Below, piece by piece: positions 48,368-61,771 of a stretch of DNA of 64,000 nucleotides; the stretch's first letter is position 1, and each line of letters starts with the position of its first letter. Position numbers and translations under genes: made by a program. The DNA comes from Rhytidiadelphus loreus (Eukaryota > Streptophyta > Bryopsida > Hypnales > Hylocomiaceae). The stretch is from assembly GCA_947034895.1 (NCBI GenBank), contig OX344763.1, positions 35,711,025 to 35,775,024 on the forward strand. The letters are read 5' to 3'. Below the pieces are notes generated by a model. The model saw only the letters and a program-made list of their open reading frames with translations, had not been told where the DNA came from and searched no databases.

Positions 48368-49061
48368 CCCCTAAATGCCCAAGGCACCCAAATCTGGTGT
48401 TTGCAAAACTTTGAAGTTAAATAAAACCTAACCAAGTTGCTAGTTTTAGAAGTTTATATTTTTGGCTTGAAGTCTAGTTTTAGCAGCAAAAATTCGATCT
48501 TGAAATTAAATGATAGTAATTTTTCTATTCAAGATTTTGTGCAAGGGTACCCATTGCAATCTTGATTTCCTGTAGTGTTGAGAGCTCTTGGAAATGAGCC
48601 TCAAATACACTAGATCTTGGAGAAAAAATCACATTCAAAATTCATTTAAAACAATTATAGAGTAGATTTTGAGAAGCTATAAATTGATTGGGGTTATACA
48701 TATTAGGCTATAAATTGATTGGGGTTATACATATTTTTGGAAAGTTTTGAATGTAAACCCCTTTAACCTTGTATTTTTTTGGTCAGCAACTTTTTAGATT
48801 TGACTTGTAAAAAGAGGGTTGAAAGACTTCACATCACTTTTACAATTTTAATACCCTCATAGTCAAACATTGTAAGCTTAATATTTCACTCCATGAGTGA
48901 TATTGTTGTGTTTTCTTTTCCTATGAGATCTCTAACATGTCTAGTTTGAATTTGTATGGTTACAATTAAAAAAAATTGATACAACTTATCAAAATGATGG
49001 CATTTATTTCAATTTAGAGCAAATTCCAAGAAGCTCAAAACAAACCTTAGGCATTTGGGGG
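48368..49061. mobile_element. TTAA-type element, 694 bp
   Basis: The left end CCCCTAAATGCCCAAGG and the inverted right end CCCCCAAATGCCTAAGG match at 15 of 17 bases. It is flanked by TTAC (48364-48367, one base off) and TTAA (49062-49065). The interior is collinear with 18545-19087. No ORF of note. Confidence 0.75.
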
Positions 49062-49065
49062 TTAA

Positions 49066-50264
49066 AGGATGGTACAAACATTTTTTCATCCAAATCTTTT
49101 TTAGAAGTTGCTTGAATACATTTTCAATTAATATTGTAAATTCCTTCATTATGTTACTATTAACTTTTCTAAAGAAGAAGATGCTATAACTAGCAATATG
49201 AATTTTGGGCCTATAACCATGGATTGTTAATCGTCTAATTTTAGATTGACACAATAACTTCATACCATGATGTTATACACTATATTGTACATCTATGGTG
49301 AAAATTCCAGATTTTTCAAGTATATTTTAGATTTGATATGAATTTTCATTTTTTTCAAATTCACAGTAATTTGAAAATTTCCTCCAAAAATTTGAAAATT
49401 TTATGACATGTATACGTATGACTTATCTCTGAAAAATAAATATAAAATTATTCATTCATATCTGGTTGAAAATTGGCAGCACAAAGTGACGCTTGAAATC
49501 AGTGGTCATGGGTTTGTCCTTCAAGGGTTTAAAAGTGCAATTCCAGGATCATAGAACCACACGTATGTGCTCCGAGTCCTTCCTTTCAAGGCTAAAGTGA
49601 CCATGAAGTCTCGCACACGTTGGCAAGTCACAAAGCGGGCGAGTGGCTGGTACAGTCGCCTGCTAAACCTGCCCTACAATCCAAATCTCGTACTCCAGAG
49701 TCCAGAGTACCTGCCAATTGGGCTGTATTCATCTAGCTACTGTATACAACATGGTCCCAAAAAGGGGGCTGCAAATGTACATAGGAACAAACAAATCCTT
49801 TGGACCTCGCACTTGAGAGGCCAAACTAATCATCGCTCGAAGTCTATTCCCCCAAAACCTGAAGGCCACAACTTGCATAGAGATGTGATCTTTTCAAACT
49901 GCTACCGAAGCTCGGCAAGAATCAGTTGGTGCTAGAAACGTGAGATTGCGAGGTTGTTAAGAAATCATCTGAGATAAACTATTCTTCTGCATTCTCAGGG
50001 AGACCAATTCTGAATTGAAAGACACACATAGGGACCAGGATCGGAGCTCCCATCTAACAAGGATCAGAATCATCACTGCATTCGAATTCGTTGAAACCAG
50101 CTCAGTTGACTTTCAAGCACCACTCATCCCTTTGACGTGTCCGGACGAGAAATCTCCTCTTCTTGGAACTCCTCGGTCTACAAACCTCACTTCTTCGGGG
50201 TGCAATCAAAGCGGACTGAATCCACACGCAGGCCTTCGCCAACTTCAAATCGGTCGTCTAGCTC
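49066..50264. other. Spacer and SPK1 3' UTR
   Basis: From about 49.56 kb the base composition becomes genic and runs to the SPK1 stop. On the minus strand this is the likely 3' UTR (it includes TGTACATTTG near 49775). The plus-strand ORFs here match nothing I know. Confidence 0.45.
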
Positions 50265-53200
50265 TCACAGCTCTGATAAAATGGCAGGAATGTAATGGGA
50301 AAGTTCTGCAGTTAGCGATTGGAAACCTATCACAAGATTGGAGTGGAAATCTTGGTCCTCCTCTCCAATAAGCCTTGCATGGACACGAATGGCTTTCTTG
50401 CAGACAGCCATAAACTCCATCAACGCTGATATTAGTTGCTGAAGCTCTTGGGACCGAAGCTTGGTTGTCGGCTCCCCGGACAAGAATGCAGTGCACACTC
50501 CAAGTACTCCACTATTAACCTGGAACAGAAGGCACAACTTCACGATCAATTGGGAATACCCAACCTTTCTTATGCACGAGAGATCTACGCACACATGTAT
50601 ACATGAGCTACAAAAAGCAATTGGGAGAGCAAAATCCAAGATAAGCATACAGAGTCATATATACCTGGACAGCAACGCTTCCTTGCAATATTCGTTGCAG
50701 ACTTTGCAATCGGGGTGCCTGGTCACCATCCATTCGATCATGTTCTTCAAGTTCTCCCAGTAAGGCCTTCGTGCGGGCCTCAATCATGCCAATGGCATTC
50801 TCGATGGGTGAGAACTCCCGTGAATCGGACTTAATGACTAACAAGCGATTCACGAGGGCGGGAAAAGGACCCTCAGTCTGCAGAATTGTACGACGCTTCC
50901 ATTGGGCTTCGAGCCCGCCCTGCGTTCGTCCGTTCTTTGTGAAAGGGGTATCGAATAGGAAACGGTCAAAGACTCGTATAGCGACTCTTGAACTACCATC
51001 GGTAGGCTTCGTCTCTTTCCGAATATCGAGATCTTCGTCCTCAAGAACAGGATCAACGGAGGTAATTTGCAGATAGCAGACTCCAGGTTTAAGGTCCTGG
51101 TCGTTCACTTGACGGGAATCGGGAATGATGTGCAACGTTTGGCCCCCTTCGACCACTTTAGACTCATAGATAGATCCCATAGCTTGCATTATATCTCCTA
51201 ATCGGACATCACGGGCCTCTCGGTAAACATACTCCTTGCGATCCATCTTCCCAAACTGAGAACCGTAGAACCCGACCCTGTAGTAAGTTGCATCCTTGAA
51301 CGGAATGGGGCTGGCTTCTTGTTCTTGGAGGGCCTCGTAAATACTGCACAAAGATGTATAGCACTTCGATAGCTGTCCATATGATTTTCGAGCCTTGTGA
51401 ACAGGGATAATAAGTTCCAGGATATCGGCACAGAAGTGGAAAAGTTCAGCTTGGAAAAAAAGCTTGTTAGCTAATTGCAGGTACTTGACAGCCGACTCGA
51501 CTGTCAGCTTGGACGTGCCGTAGCCCTCCACCTCTGCTTTGGCGGCCTCCCCGACAACAGAGTCTCGGAGCATTGGACAAATCTTGCAAAGGGCAGCCAC
51601 GTGGTGCTTACCCCAGACATTATCCTTATCTCCAACTATGGCCTGGTTAAGCATTGCACAGAAATATGAAGCCTGATAAGTAATAGTATATTCGGCTCTC
51701 TAGGCCCTCAAATGGGACAAGAGCAACCAAGCACGTTAGGAGCAGGTAGATCAGAACACAAGACAGGTAGTCCACTGACGGAAAGGACTAATAGCAGATG
51801 AAACAAAATTTAAGGATGAATTAATTGTCGTTGTCATTACAGGATTGTCGCAATTACCTGCATGACAACACCGGCAACGGCAACTGCACATTGAGCTGCT
51901 TCTGCCCATGACTGATTTTGTTGATGGGCATCACAAAGATATAAAAGCCACATGATATGCAAGTCTGGGACGTTTCTGTATGCCCAAGCCAGGCCGTGAA
52001 ATCCTTCTGTGGTGGAATATTTATCCGATATCATTGATGGAGCCTGCAAAATGACACATTCAGTGACCGAAAGTAATATTCGATGCTGGATAATGAACTC
52101 ATGCTCTGCAGGTTCAGGCAAGTGTGGTCATAGAATTGCAAAGAGCATGCTATTCATTATCTGCGGCATACAAATGGATAAGCATACGAACCATTAGGGC
52201 ATGCTCTGTTGCAGCGTCAAGTGCTTTCAAGAGAGTCTCTGATAAATCGCTCATTTCTGGCCAGCTCCATAAATCCTCACCCTCTTTGTCGAGTTTAGCC
52301 TCTAATGTATCTTCCGGAAGACTACAATCACGCAATAATTCTTTGCTGTATGAAGACATGGCCATTTGCTTCAAAGAGTTCTGAAGACGCTGAGCTTCAC
52401 CGCTTTTTTCTAGAGCACCGTCCATTCTGGTTTGAGTGACTTGAACATCGGACATCAACTCGGAGAGAGTGATGGTCAGCATAACCCTGAGCCTGGAGAT
52501 GTTCTGAAAGTAACAAAAAGAAGTCTGCAAGGAGGACACTTGTTAGACTTTATCGTGATCATAGAATGAAACCATTAGTCTGAACTGGATCGAGGAAACT
52601 ACGAATGATTGCACACATTACCTTGGGAACAATTTACAGAACTTACACAATTAGAGACCTGAAACTCAGACACGGAAACAGCAATCAAAGCACGCAACAA
52701 AATTTCACGTGGACGAAGTCAAGAAGGGAAGCACAAAGGAAGAGTGATTGCTACCACTTACGCGAACTAGAATTTGAAGTCCCACAACTGCCATCTTGCG
52801 GATGGACTCATTTCTAAACACGGCAAGGCGTAACAGATGAAACACAACTTGTTTCAAAAACCTATCATTCTCTTTGGTCATCAATATCGAGCCATGGCTT
52901 TTGAAGAGACTGTTGAAAACTGGAAGAAATGCTTTCCAGAAAGGTAGCGGCTGACTACGGCTCAGGAATCCAATGAAGATAGTCGTGATGCAGTCAAGTT
53001 TAACATAATCTGTCACTACCACCTGGACTGCTGCCGCATCCATAAACTTCTCAACGATTTCCAAAATCAGTAAGGTCACAGAAGCACTAAGGTTTTCCTC
53101 CCAGAGTTCCTGAAATGGTACCAGAAAAAAAAGATAAGTAACAAAGGCAAGCACTTGTCTGTAAGAGAAGAGAAAAATGAAGGAAGAATACGGCAACTGA

Positions 53201-56200
53201 AATCATTCAGTCTAATACAGAGAATGTTCACACGGTAATGAAGAACAAAAATTTCTGGATTGATACATGGAGAGGAGTGCAAGAAAACATACAAGCTTAT
53301 GCCGCAGCATAGGATGCAGGCTAGCACGAAGTTGTGCACTCGATTTCCCAGAGGAATGGCCTGGGCCTTGAGATAGATGGTCCCGGTAAATTTGAGTTGG
53401 AGAACTCAATTGAGGACTAACCTTCTTCCAGAAAGAGCTATTGCTGTCCGGAGTTGCTTGAGGAGTGGACCACTGATAACCAGTACAACAAAGGAAACAG
53501 ATCATTACTGCGGAGATTTAACGCAAGTGGCAGTACGAGAGAGAAATGCGATAAATAATCTTTGAGGACAATCAAAGAGGGATTTGAGATCAAAAAGCGT
53601 GTGATTCGACTTCGAGCTAAATGACAAGTCCATTAGCTCATTCCTTTTCGCGACAAGATACAATCTATAAATTTCAACACCAAATCTATCCTTGTGCTGT
53701 GAGTGCAACTGGGAATGTCCCACAATTGTCGCAATTCAGGTGTTAAAGCGTAACAAAAGTATATTATGTACTCAAGATTAAATGATTCACAAATATGGGC
53801 TATAATATAAGATTCACATACCCGACCACCATCTGGACGTGAAGATTCCGCCAAAAATAAGTTAACAGATGGTGAAAGCTTCTCTGTGTATCGAATGATA
53901 CCATCACCTTGGTCAGATAGTGGCATGGCACCCATTAAGCCATCAGCTCCAGCCTTTTTGTACTGCACAATAAACACAAAAGGGACAACAATCACATTCA
54001 TTTCCATGTAAGTCGTATGAAGCAGTACCCGTATGCATTTGCATTCGAGGGAGCAAGATCAAGATATTAAGCTTCTGCTTAGATTATGGTTGACAACATA
54101 TGAAAAATTGACTGAAGAGTGCCATTAAAACACAAGCAAACTGAGACACAAGAACACCAAGAAAATACGAGCTCAGCAATCTAACGGAAAAGTGTAGTCC
54201 ATTCAATTCCAATCTGTACCTCAAACAAATTCTGGCATTCTTCGAGCAACTTGAAAAACAGTCTAGTTTGAGCTGCGCTTTGCTGCCACGCCTTTATCAG
54301 TGTGGCATCATCCAGGTGATGGAGGTATTGAAGCATACACACCAGAATTTCACGCTTCTCCGGAGGGTTCAAGTTGTAAAACACCGGCATTTCATCCAAA
54401 ATCTGCAATTGACAAGTTCAAACTCCTAGAATTAGCAAGATAACGAAGCGCCTATTTTCAACCAGTAACCTCAAAACATCACAGAATACAGAATTATAAG
54501 TGTAAAAATACCTCAAACCAGTCTTGCAAAAATATAACCCAGTTGTAGTTCAACAGATTAAACTACTGTTCAAGAGTCCCTTGAAAAATAGCATTTAAGA
54601 ATCATTACTTTGGGATAGGTTAAGAACGAGGAAGTAAGGAAAGCGGAAAGTGCGGATTGTCACTTACATGAGTAATTAATGGGAAGTAGCGTTGCGCAAT
54701 ATACAGTTTATCATCCAAGGTTTGATACCGAGCATCATATTCATGCTTGCACATAAGAACTGCAAGAGTGCGAGCAGCCTGTGACCGGGGTATGCATTCA
54801 GTAGGATATAGTAGATTTTGACGTCACCAGAACGTGCAGAGATATTTCCATACAGTGAAAAGCAGACTATCAGCCCACAACGTTACTAATGAATGAAAGA
54901 CTTGCAAGTATACAAGCTAGTACCATTAACAGATTCAAGGGCTGAAATTTCACAAGGCGCCTGGTCTGCAAACTAGCAAGAACATAGAAGTGCCAGATAT
55001 AAGGAATAAAATAAATTGCTATCTCAAAAGAAAAGAGGTCTGAATCAAAGAAACTTGCTGAAACATACGCTGACCTTATTTTTCAATGCAACATCTTCAT
55101 GGTCGAACGTGATAAAGAGCTCTTGCATTAACACAGATGCAAGGTAATTCCTGCAAAATGAAAATTGCTTAAGATACTGCAAGGTAATTGCATCAACGCA
55201 GATGCAAGTTAGTGCGGATATTTTATGGGATGAAAATCGCATAGAATCCTATCAAGGTAACCAAACTTTACTTCAGTCTAAAAACCAATCCAGTATACGT
55301 ACATAAATAGGTGATCTCAACAATGTGGTCTAAAATAAACGTTCTGCCACTTCCCCAAATCCTGTACCTTTCTGAAGGATCCCGACCAGGCAACTCCACA
55401 AAGAGATCATGGTCAGAAATGATGCGGAGAAAATTGAGCTTGCACTCATGCAGCATAGATTGACAGACTCCAGTGAACTTATCGAAGTACAGCGCCACCT
55501 ATAAAATAATGATATAAGAAACGAGCCAAAAAGTTAAAATACATATATCTACAGATTCGTTTGCACACGTCTGAAACTTCTCTGACTTCAAGACTCGACT
55601 ATGGAAAAAAAACTAAAAAACTAACTTGAACCCAAGACAGATTTTTAGCTATCGAAAATGACTAACTTCTTGCAGTTGAGAGATACTCTTCTCTAGCACA
55701 CTACGGTAGCTAGGAAGATCTCAGATCGGCGATGTACCAGCTGAAAGACTTGTCTAGGCTCAATGACGGAGAGAAGATCGTAGCAGAAAAATGCTATGCT
55801 ACTGTTCAGCCGTTTCGCAACAGTAAGTCCCTTCTTGCAACGCTCGTGAACCTCGGTAAGCAGGCAGTCGTATAATTGACCAACGCTTTTGAAAACCTCG
55901 TCATTAAGTTGCAGAGGCGGCAAATCCTCGCCTGCTTAAAATAGACGAGACGTCAGAATATAGCCGAGTGCAGGAGGTAACTGAGTGTGGTCATTGATGC
56001 CCAATGAAACATACATGAATTTTGAAAATCACGGGCTTATGAAACGCACTTTCACATATTTTGAAATGTTTTTAGACTCAACAATCTCCTGGAAGCTGAA
56101 ACATGAGCTAAGACACATAAACGAGTCCAACTAAAGAGGTGTCTTACCAGGAGTAAGGTTCTCAGAGAACTTGCGCGACTGCTCAAGCGCCATGGACTTC

Positions 56201-59200
56201 ACTATGAGCTCGAGGAAAACCCATGACATTGATAATACGTCATCATATACAGGGCCTACCCTGTAGCCTTTTGCCTGCAATTGTCGGACAACCCTTTATA
56301 GAAATGTTTAAATGAATGAATCGTATTCACAAAGGGGATCTACTCATTTTAAGATTTCCTGTGCATCAGACTCAAGAAGACATCCTCAGAGCAAAATAGG
56401 TCAGTTGGCCAGTCACATGGGGAAAACGGTATAAAAGAAAAGTTATTAATACAAATTACCTTACTGCGAGCAAGACTGCGCCAGACACTACAGAGTCCTG
56501 GGTATACGGGTTCTGAAACTCCTCCAAAATCATCAAAGGAATAATCAACATACTGTACAAGATACTTGTTACGATCCCCTCCTCCATCTAGAGTTTCTTG
56601 TTGTACCCTGCTACAAACAGAACATCACAACTCAGAAAAGTTCCAATCAAGAGGACTCCACAATAGCGCTTATCCAAAGCTTACGCTGAACAGTAAAATT
56701 CTGCTTGGCACAGCGCACCAGTCCAAATAAAACACAATATATGAACCACACTTGATCTTCCTGCTTTCACTTTATGAGCATTAAAGCCATAATCATCGTG
56801 AAACTTAAACCAGAAATCGCCTACTCCTGGTTCATTAAGTAAAACCGTCAAAAATTTAAGATCAAGGTCAAGGCGCAATAGTGTGCAAGCAGTTGACAGA
56901 ATACACGAAGTCCAAGGTTGACTTCTAACCTTGTTATGATGTTTACCATTGCCCGAAAAGCTGCAACCTGAGAAGTGCGTGAAGCGATCAAACGTAAGCA
57001 ATAAGCAGATAATTCTCTAAACACGAGAAGCAACTACCAAGAGGTTACCCATAACAAGAACTAGTGAAGGGCTCGAGATAGCAAAAAGCAAGCAGAGCAG
57101 GCAGCTTCACAATCTAAAGTACCTGAAGTGTCTCTCCTCCATCACCTATCATGCGCAGTAACATGTTCAACGTCGGCTGTAGAAACTGGAGCATGGCGGA
57201 TGACTCGACATGCTTCAAGCCATTAATTGTCTGCAACCCCGAGAGTAGCATCAGTGTTCACAACATACTGCTAAATACTTAGCGTTCACGGAGTAGACTA
57301 ATTACTGGTCAGCAAATACTCCAATATCACCATTCATACCGACTCATTCAAGAATTATTTGTAATTTTTAGCATTAAGAAAAGAGAGCTTCAAAACACAG
57401 CAAGCTATCAACAGTCTGTGAAAAAAGTAACTCAACTGCCTCGACATATATCAACGTGGAATTTCAACTTAGATCAAATCCCAACTATTGATTCCTCTAC
57501 AGCTTGAAAAACATACCTCCAGCAGTTCACTACCCAAAGGTTGATTGGTATGCAAGACATATCTGTCATACTCAGCAAAGAATTCTCGTATCTTCTCGTT
57601 TACGGGATAAAGAGACGAGCATAATCGAGATCGAAGTCTAAAAACTGCTTTCCCTTCATCCAGTAACTCCATTTGTTCCTGGAAAGGGGGGGAGGGGAAT
57701 TGGACCACTTCAGTCTCTCTAAGCATCTTAAAGCATAGACAGGAAATGCTCGACTAAATGCACCTAAACACTAAACACAGAATCCTAAGGAAGAGAAGAA
57801 GTGAGTGAGACAAAACGAAGCACCTTTACGGGTTCCTGTAAGTAGTGAGGGAGGAGCTCTTTCACCACAGGTAAAGTACCATCCAACCGTAGCACTCTGC
57901 AGAACACGTCTCAATAGTTAGCGGTCCACGGGTGGACATGAAATATGGATGAAAACGCCCATACAATTTTAAAGTAAACACAATATTGAGTTACAAAAGA
58001 AAGTATAATAATAAATAATAAAAGTATTATATCTGTCAGGTAGTTCTGATATAAGCTTACAAATTAGGTGCTATGACACAAGCACTATCGAATTGGGCAG
58101 GAAACTTACTGGACAGCAATCAACAGAGGAAGAACTGAATATCCAACGACCACCTGTATCAAAAGAACAACCAAACAAGTCAAATACAAGCTCTGGCAGA
58201 AAATTGTGCATATTCAAAACTCAAACATAAAAATACATTGTAAATGTAGGAACTTCAAAAACTACTAAATCTCGATCATATGCACGATTGCTTTAATAAT
58301 TGAGGGAAACGTCCAAAACACAATATTTACTTACTGGCTTTGGAGCCTCCAGTTTCATCTGGAGATCTACATGAAAGAATGTAAAGAGGAGGTGATGTTG
58401 TAGGGTGATCACAGCAGGAAGACGGATCTTAAATTCATCATGATAATGAGGCGTTTTGGCGTTGATATCAACTTGAGAATGGCCGTACTTTTGCATGTTA
58501 CTGTCTACATCTCTGGGGTAAAGAGCCTAAAGTAACAGCAGGGCAAAAGCACGTCAAGAAATTAATAATAATAACAGAACCAGCTGACTTCTACTGCATG
58601 ACAGAAAGAATTGATTTGATACACCACTGAGTTAATCAGCTTTAATGGGACTAAACTGGGACAAAAAATTCTCAAGATTTTGAAACAACTGCATGAAGTT
58701 GCCCAAAATATTGCCCCACACCTGGACAGGCCAATTAATAGTAACCTGCGGGGGGGTCGATACTCGATCATGTCGGTTAGTGGCCTACCTCTAGCGGAGG
58801 TTTCCGAATGTCGTAATCAACATTACGAAGCTCCACTCGTACAAATATATTCCGCTTCTTGCTGAGGTTGAGAGTTTGTGGGTATATATACAGGCAATGC
58901 AGCATCTGCGACATTGGCTCGCCTCTATTTGATGTTCGAAACTCGATGGCTTTGAACTGCCATACCACCACCAAGATACTCATAAGTTAGCTGCCGCAAA
59001 GAGTGCAATCAAGGACCATCATGCGGCATTCATGTGGCAAAAGCAGGGCAATGCACATTGTTAAAAAGGGCAAAAAAGAGTTCTGAGGTATACAGGAGGG
59101 CGTGGAAATTCAAAGCTGCTTGCGCTGGCAGAATGTGCAAGTCGACGCTTATCCATAGAAGTCCACTTGGGACGTCCACTGAAGGCTCCTTTAGAGAACC

Positions 59201-61771
59201 CAGAAGATCCCTGACGTAAATGTCTGGATAATGACGTCTCTCTTCCCTCCCCATCAATCGAACTATTGCTAAAACTGCCACATTCAGATATAGAGTCTTG
59301 TTCCACTTCCTCTTGTGACACTCTCTCCACTTCAAGACGTAATGTTGCCTTCACGGGCTTGTGCGCAAGGCGTTTGGGATCCTGTGTGCAAATACATGCA
59401 CTGGGTTAGACAAGAATCGCTATGTCAAAACCTAAATGAAATGCAACCTGCAGCGTCTGAGATACACTAGAATGAGAGACTAAAACCATTTTCATTTCTA
59501 AAAAGTCAGCTCATTAATTAAAATCGTGAAAACTGCCAAGTTGTAAGATAGTTCACCAACCAGGAGAGTCTCCTCCATATAGTTCTCCTTCACACGATTC
59601 AGACCAGGAACATCAACTAGGACAGGCTCATGCTGCCTAGTATCATGATGCTTGGAATCACCGCCTGTAATTAATCGTCCCTCAATGTCAACGGCTGCTT
59701 CCAACAGACCGGATCCTAATAGGCTAGGAGGTAATGGACTGCTAGGTGACGTAAAGCCCCCAACTCCTCCTGTCACACTGGAATCAAACAGCGAAACTGT
59801 TGCCCACGCGAAGGGTTCCCTGAAAGGCATCACCCGCGCCCAGACTTGCAGCTTTTGTTTTTCTCTCTCTGACAGGTAAGGCTGAGACGCATCAAAAAAC
59901 GCAAGATTAGCATTATAGATGAGCGTGTTTTATCACTAAAAAAGGTACATAAAATGAAGACGCAATCTAAACAATTTCACCAACTCCAATGCAATTTCCA
60001 GTTTGCACATGGACATCCAAGTGCATTGGCTCAAATAATCAGAACTCACACTGACGACAAACGTCATGGATACTAGGAAAACAGTACTCTAGACTGGATA
60101 TTCACGCACAAAAGAATCTCTAGAAAGAACGTGACATATTAGTGAGCTAACTCACAGGATCTTTGCGGGTATACACAGATGGTGTGACCCCTCCTTCCTC
60201 GGTCACATGTTTCTCAAACTGAATGAGCAAGCAAATGGCCGGTGATCCTGCTTCCAACGAAAAAAGGACACACCTCTGACCTCCACCATTGTCCTGCCAA
60301 AGCCCATCTCAGGTTAATATACTTCATGACGGTAATATTGGAAACAGTTCCAGGCTAATTGAAATCCTATGTCAAACATTCCCTGGATCACTAGAAGTAA
60401 TCTTACATCTTGAAATTCTGAGGGCAGAAATCGAAAGTGAAAGTCCTCGGAAAGCTTTTCACGTTTCTCCTTGTTGTATAGACACATTGTGCCGTAGACA
60501 GGTTCTGTAAGCACAACCCAAAACGTGAAGCCGCATTAAGCAAGGCATCCCCTGGAAAGTTGACACAAAAAGTAACCCAAAGTACTCAAATTCTATTGCT
60601 TACCTACAAGTCCCGCTTGCATAGTGAGTGACACAAGCTTCACAGAAATCTTCAATCCACTGCAGCACAACCAACCAGATAAGATGTATGTAATAGTTGC
60701 ATAGAAAATTCATTCCACTGGTCATACAAGCTACACGATCAATAATCATAGTACTCAAAACAACTGAAGACAAGGTTCAAAGTTGCAAATGACAAGAGAG
60801 TGTCCACCTTGTCGAGAGTGACGGTGGCAACTCTGGTGTCCTCTGACCAAAGACAGCCGCTCTTTCCGCGAGCCAATTGAAAACAGGGTAGTAGCAAGGT
60901 AAAGGAGGCCCTCCATAGTGCTGCATTGACAAAACGTCAACAGTGACTAACATTCATATAACGGACGTTGCTAAAAGAACCCTAAAAAAATCATGTTTTC
61001 AGGGATCTTTGGAATTACGGTTCACCAAAACCGAAGTAAGAATTCACACTTCACAGTGCGACAGCTCAACTTAGAAGGCACTATGAAAAGAAAGCACAGC
61101 GTTAACGTCAAAACCACGCGAGTAATCAACCTTTTTGGCAAAAGCAGCATCTGGGTCACTCCTCGATGAGAGCCTTCCTGATGTGCTAAGCTCCTCCTCG
61201 TCAACATCCCGACCCCTGGTTGCGAGGTTCAACTCTGCCGACCAAGAATAACAACAGTTCAGGACTAAATCACGAGACATAAGGACATAATGAATCAGAG
61301 ATTGCAAATCTGAAGCGAAATCTGGAACCTCGTATCATTATGGGTTGCTAGAGTGTGCTCTGCTAGAGTACCTGTCTCGACATCCGTGTCGGGGCCTTCA
61401 AAAACCTGGGACTCGAAAGCAGGGGGGAGGACAGGATCGTAACGCCCATACTTGCTGTCATCTTTTACCCACTCTGACTTATAACTCTGCAGCAACTCCT
61501 TCAGATGGGGACAGCCGTCCAGGGTACCACTCAGCTGCAATAGCCATCCCCAAAGTCAAATATAGCGCGTCCGAAAGCTTCGGACATTGCAAAAGTAGTC
61601 CGACCATAGAGGCCTAAGTACACAAAAAGAATTCCATGATGCAAAATTAGAGTTACTCCAGCAACAAGACATGAAAAGGCTTACCAAAGGATCCAAATCC
61701 AAGCTTTGACTGGATGATCGGTGTATTATACGCTTGAACCGCTGCCCGTTTAATCCGTTTTCACTCGCCCC
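50265..61771 (-). CDS. SPK1: SPIKE1, DOCK-family Rop/Rac guanine nucleotide exchange factor
   Basis: Thirty minus-strand exons, all GT-AG and in phase: 61771-61685, 61534-61372, 61234-61131, 60920-60808, 60659-60604, 60504-60407, 60293-60156, 59881-59561, 59381-59094, 58956-58789, 58526-58335, 58153-58110, 57896-57824, 57678-57517, 57230-57123, 56967-56930, 56607-56460, 56274-56148, 55931-55738, 55498-55368, 55150-55075, 54778-54668, 54402-54220, 53962-53822, 53472-53293, 53109-52762, 52524-52192, 52043-51858, 51642-50665, 50519-50265. They give 1847 residues, near the ~1830 of Arabidopsis SPK1. DHR1 (lipid-binding C2) is about 457-615 (HCLYIYP, FIRVELR-like). A helical middle follows (KLDCITTIF, RENDRFLKQ-like). 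DHR2, the GEF domain, runs from about 1376 (PDLHIMWLL, AAQCAVAVAG, KICPML, FDRFLFDTPFTKNG, LQRILQGSVAVQ). The end is HYIPAILSEL. It activates Rop GTPases upstream of SCAR/WAVE-Arp2/3 actin. The start codon lies in an unresolved upstream exon. Confidence 0.97.

Noticed and set aside
49567..50371. Two plus-strand ORFs of ~120 codons next to SPK1
   Set aside because: They lie in the 3' UTR and last exon of SPK1 on the other strand; no similarity recognised.
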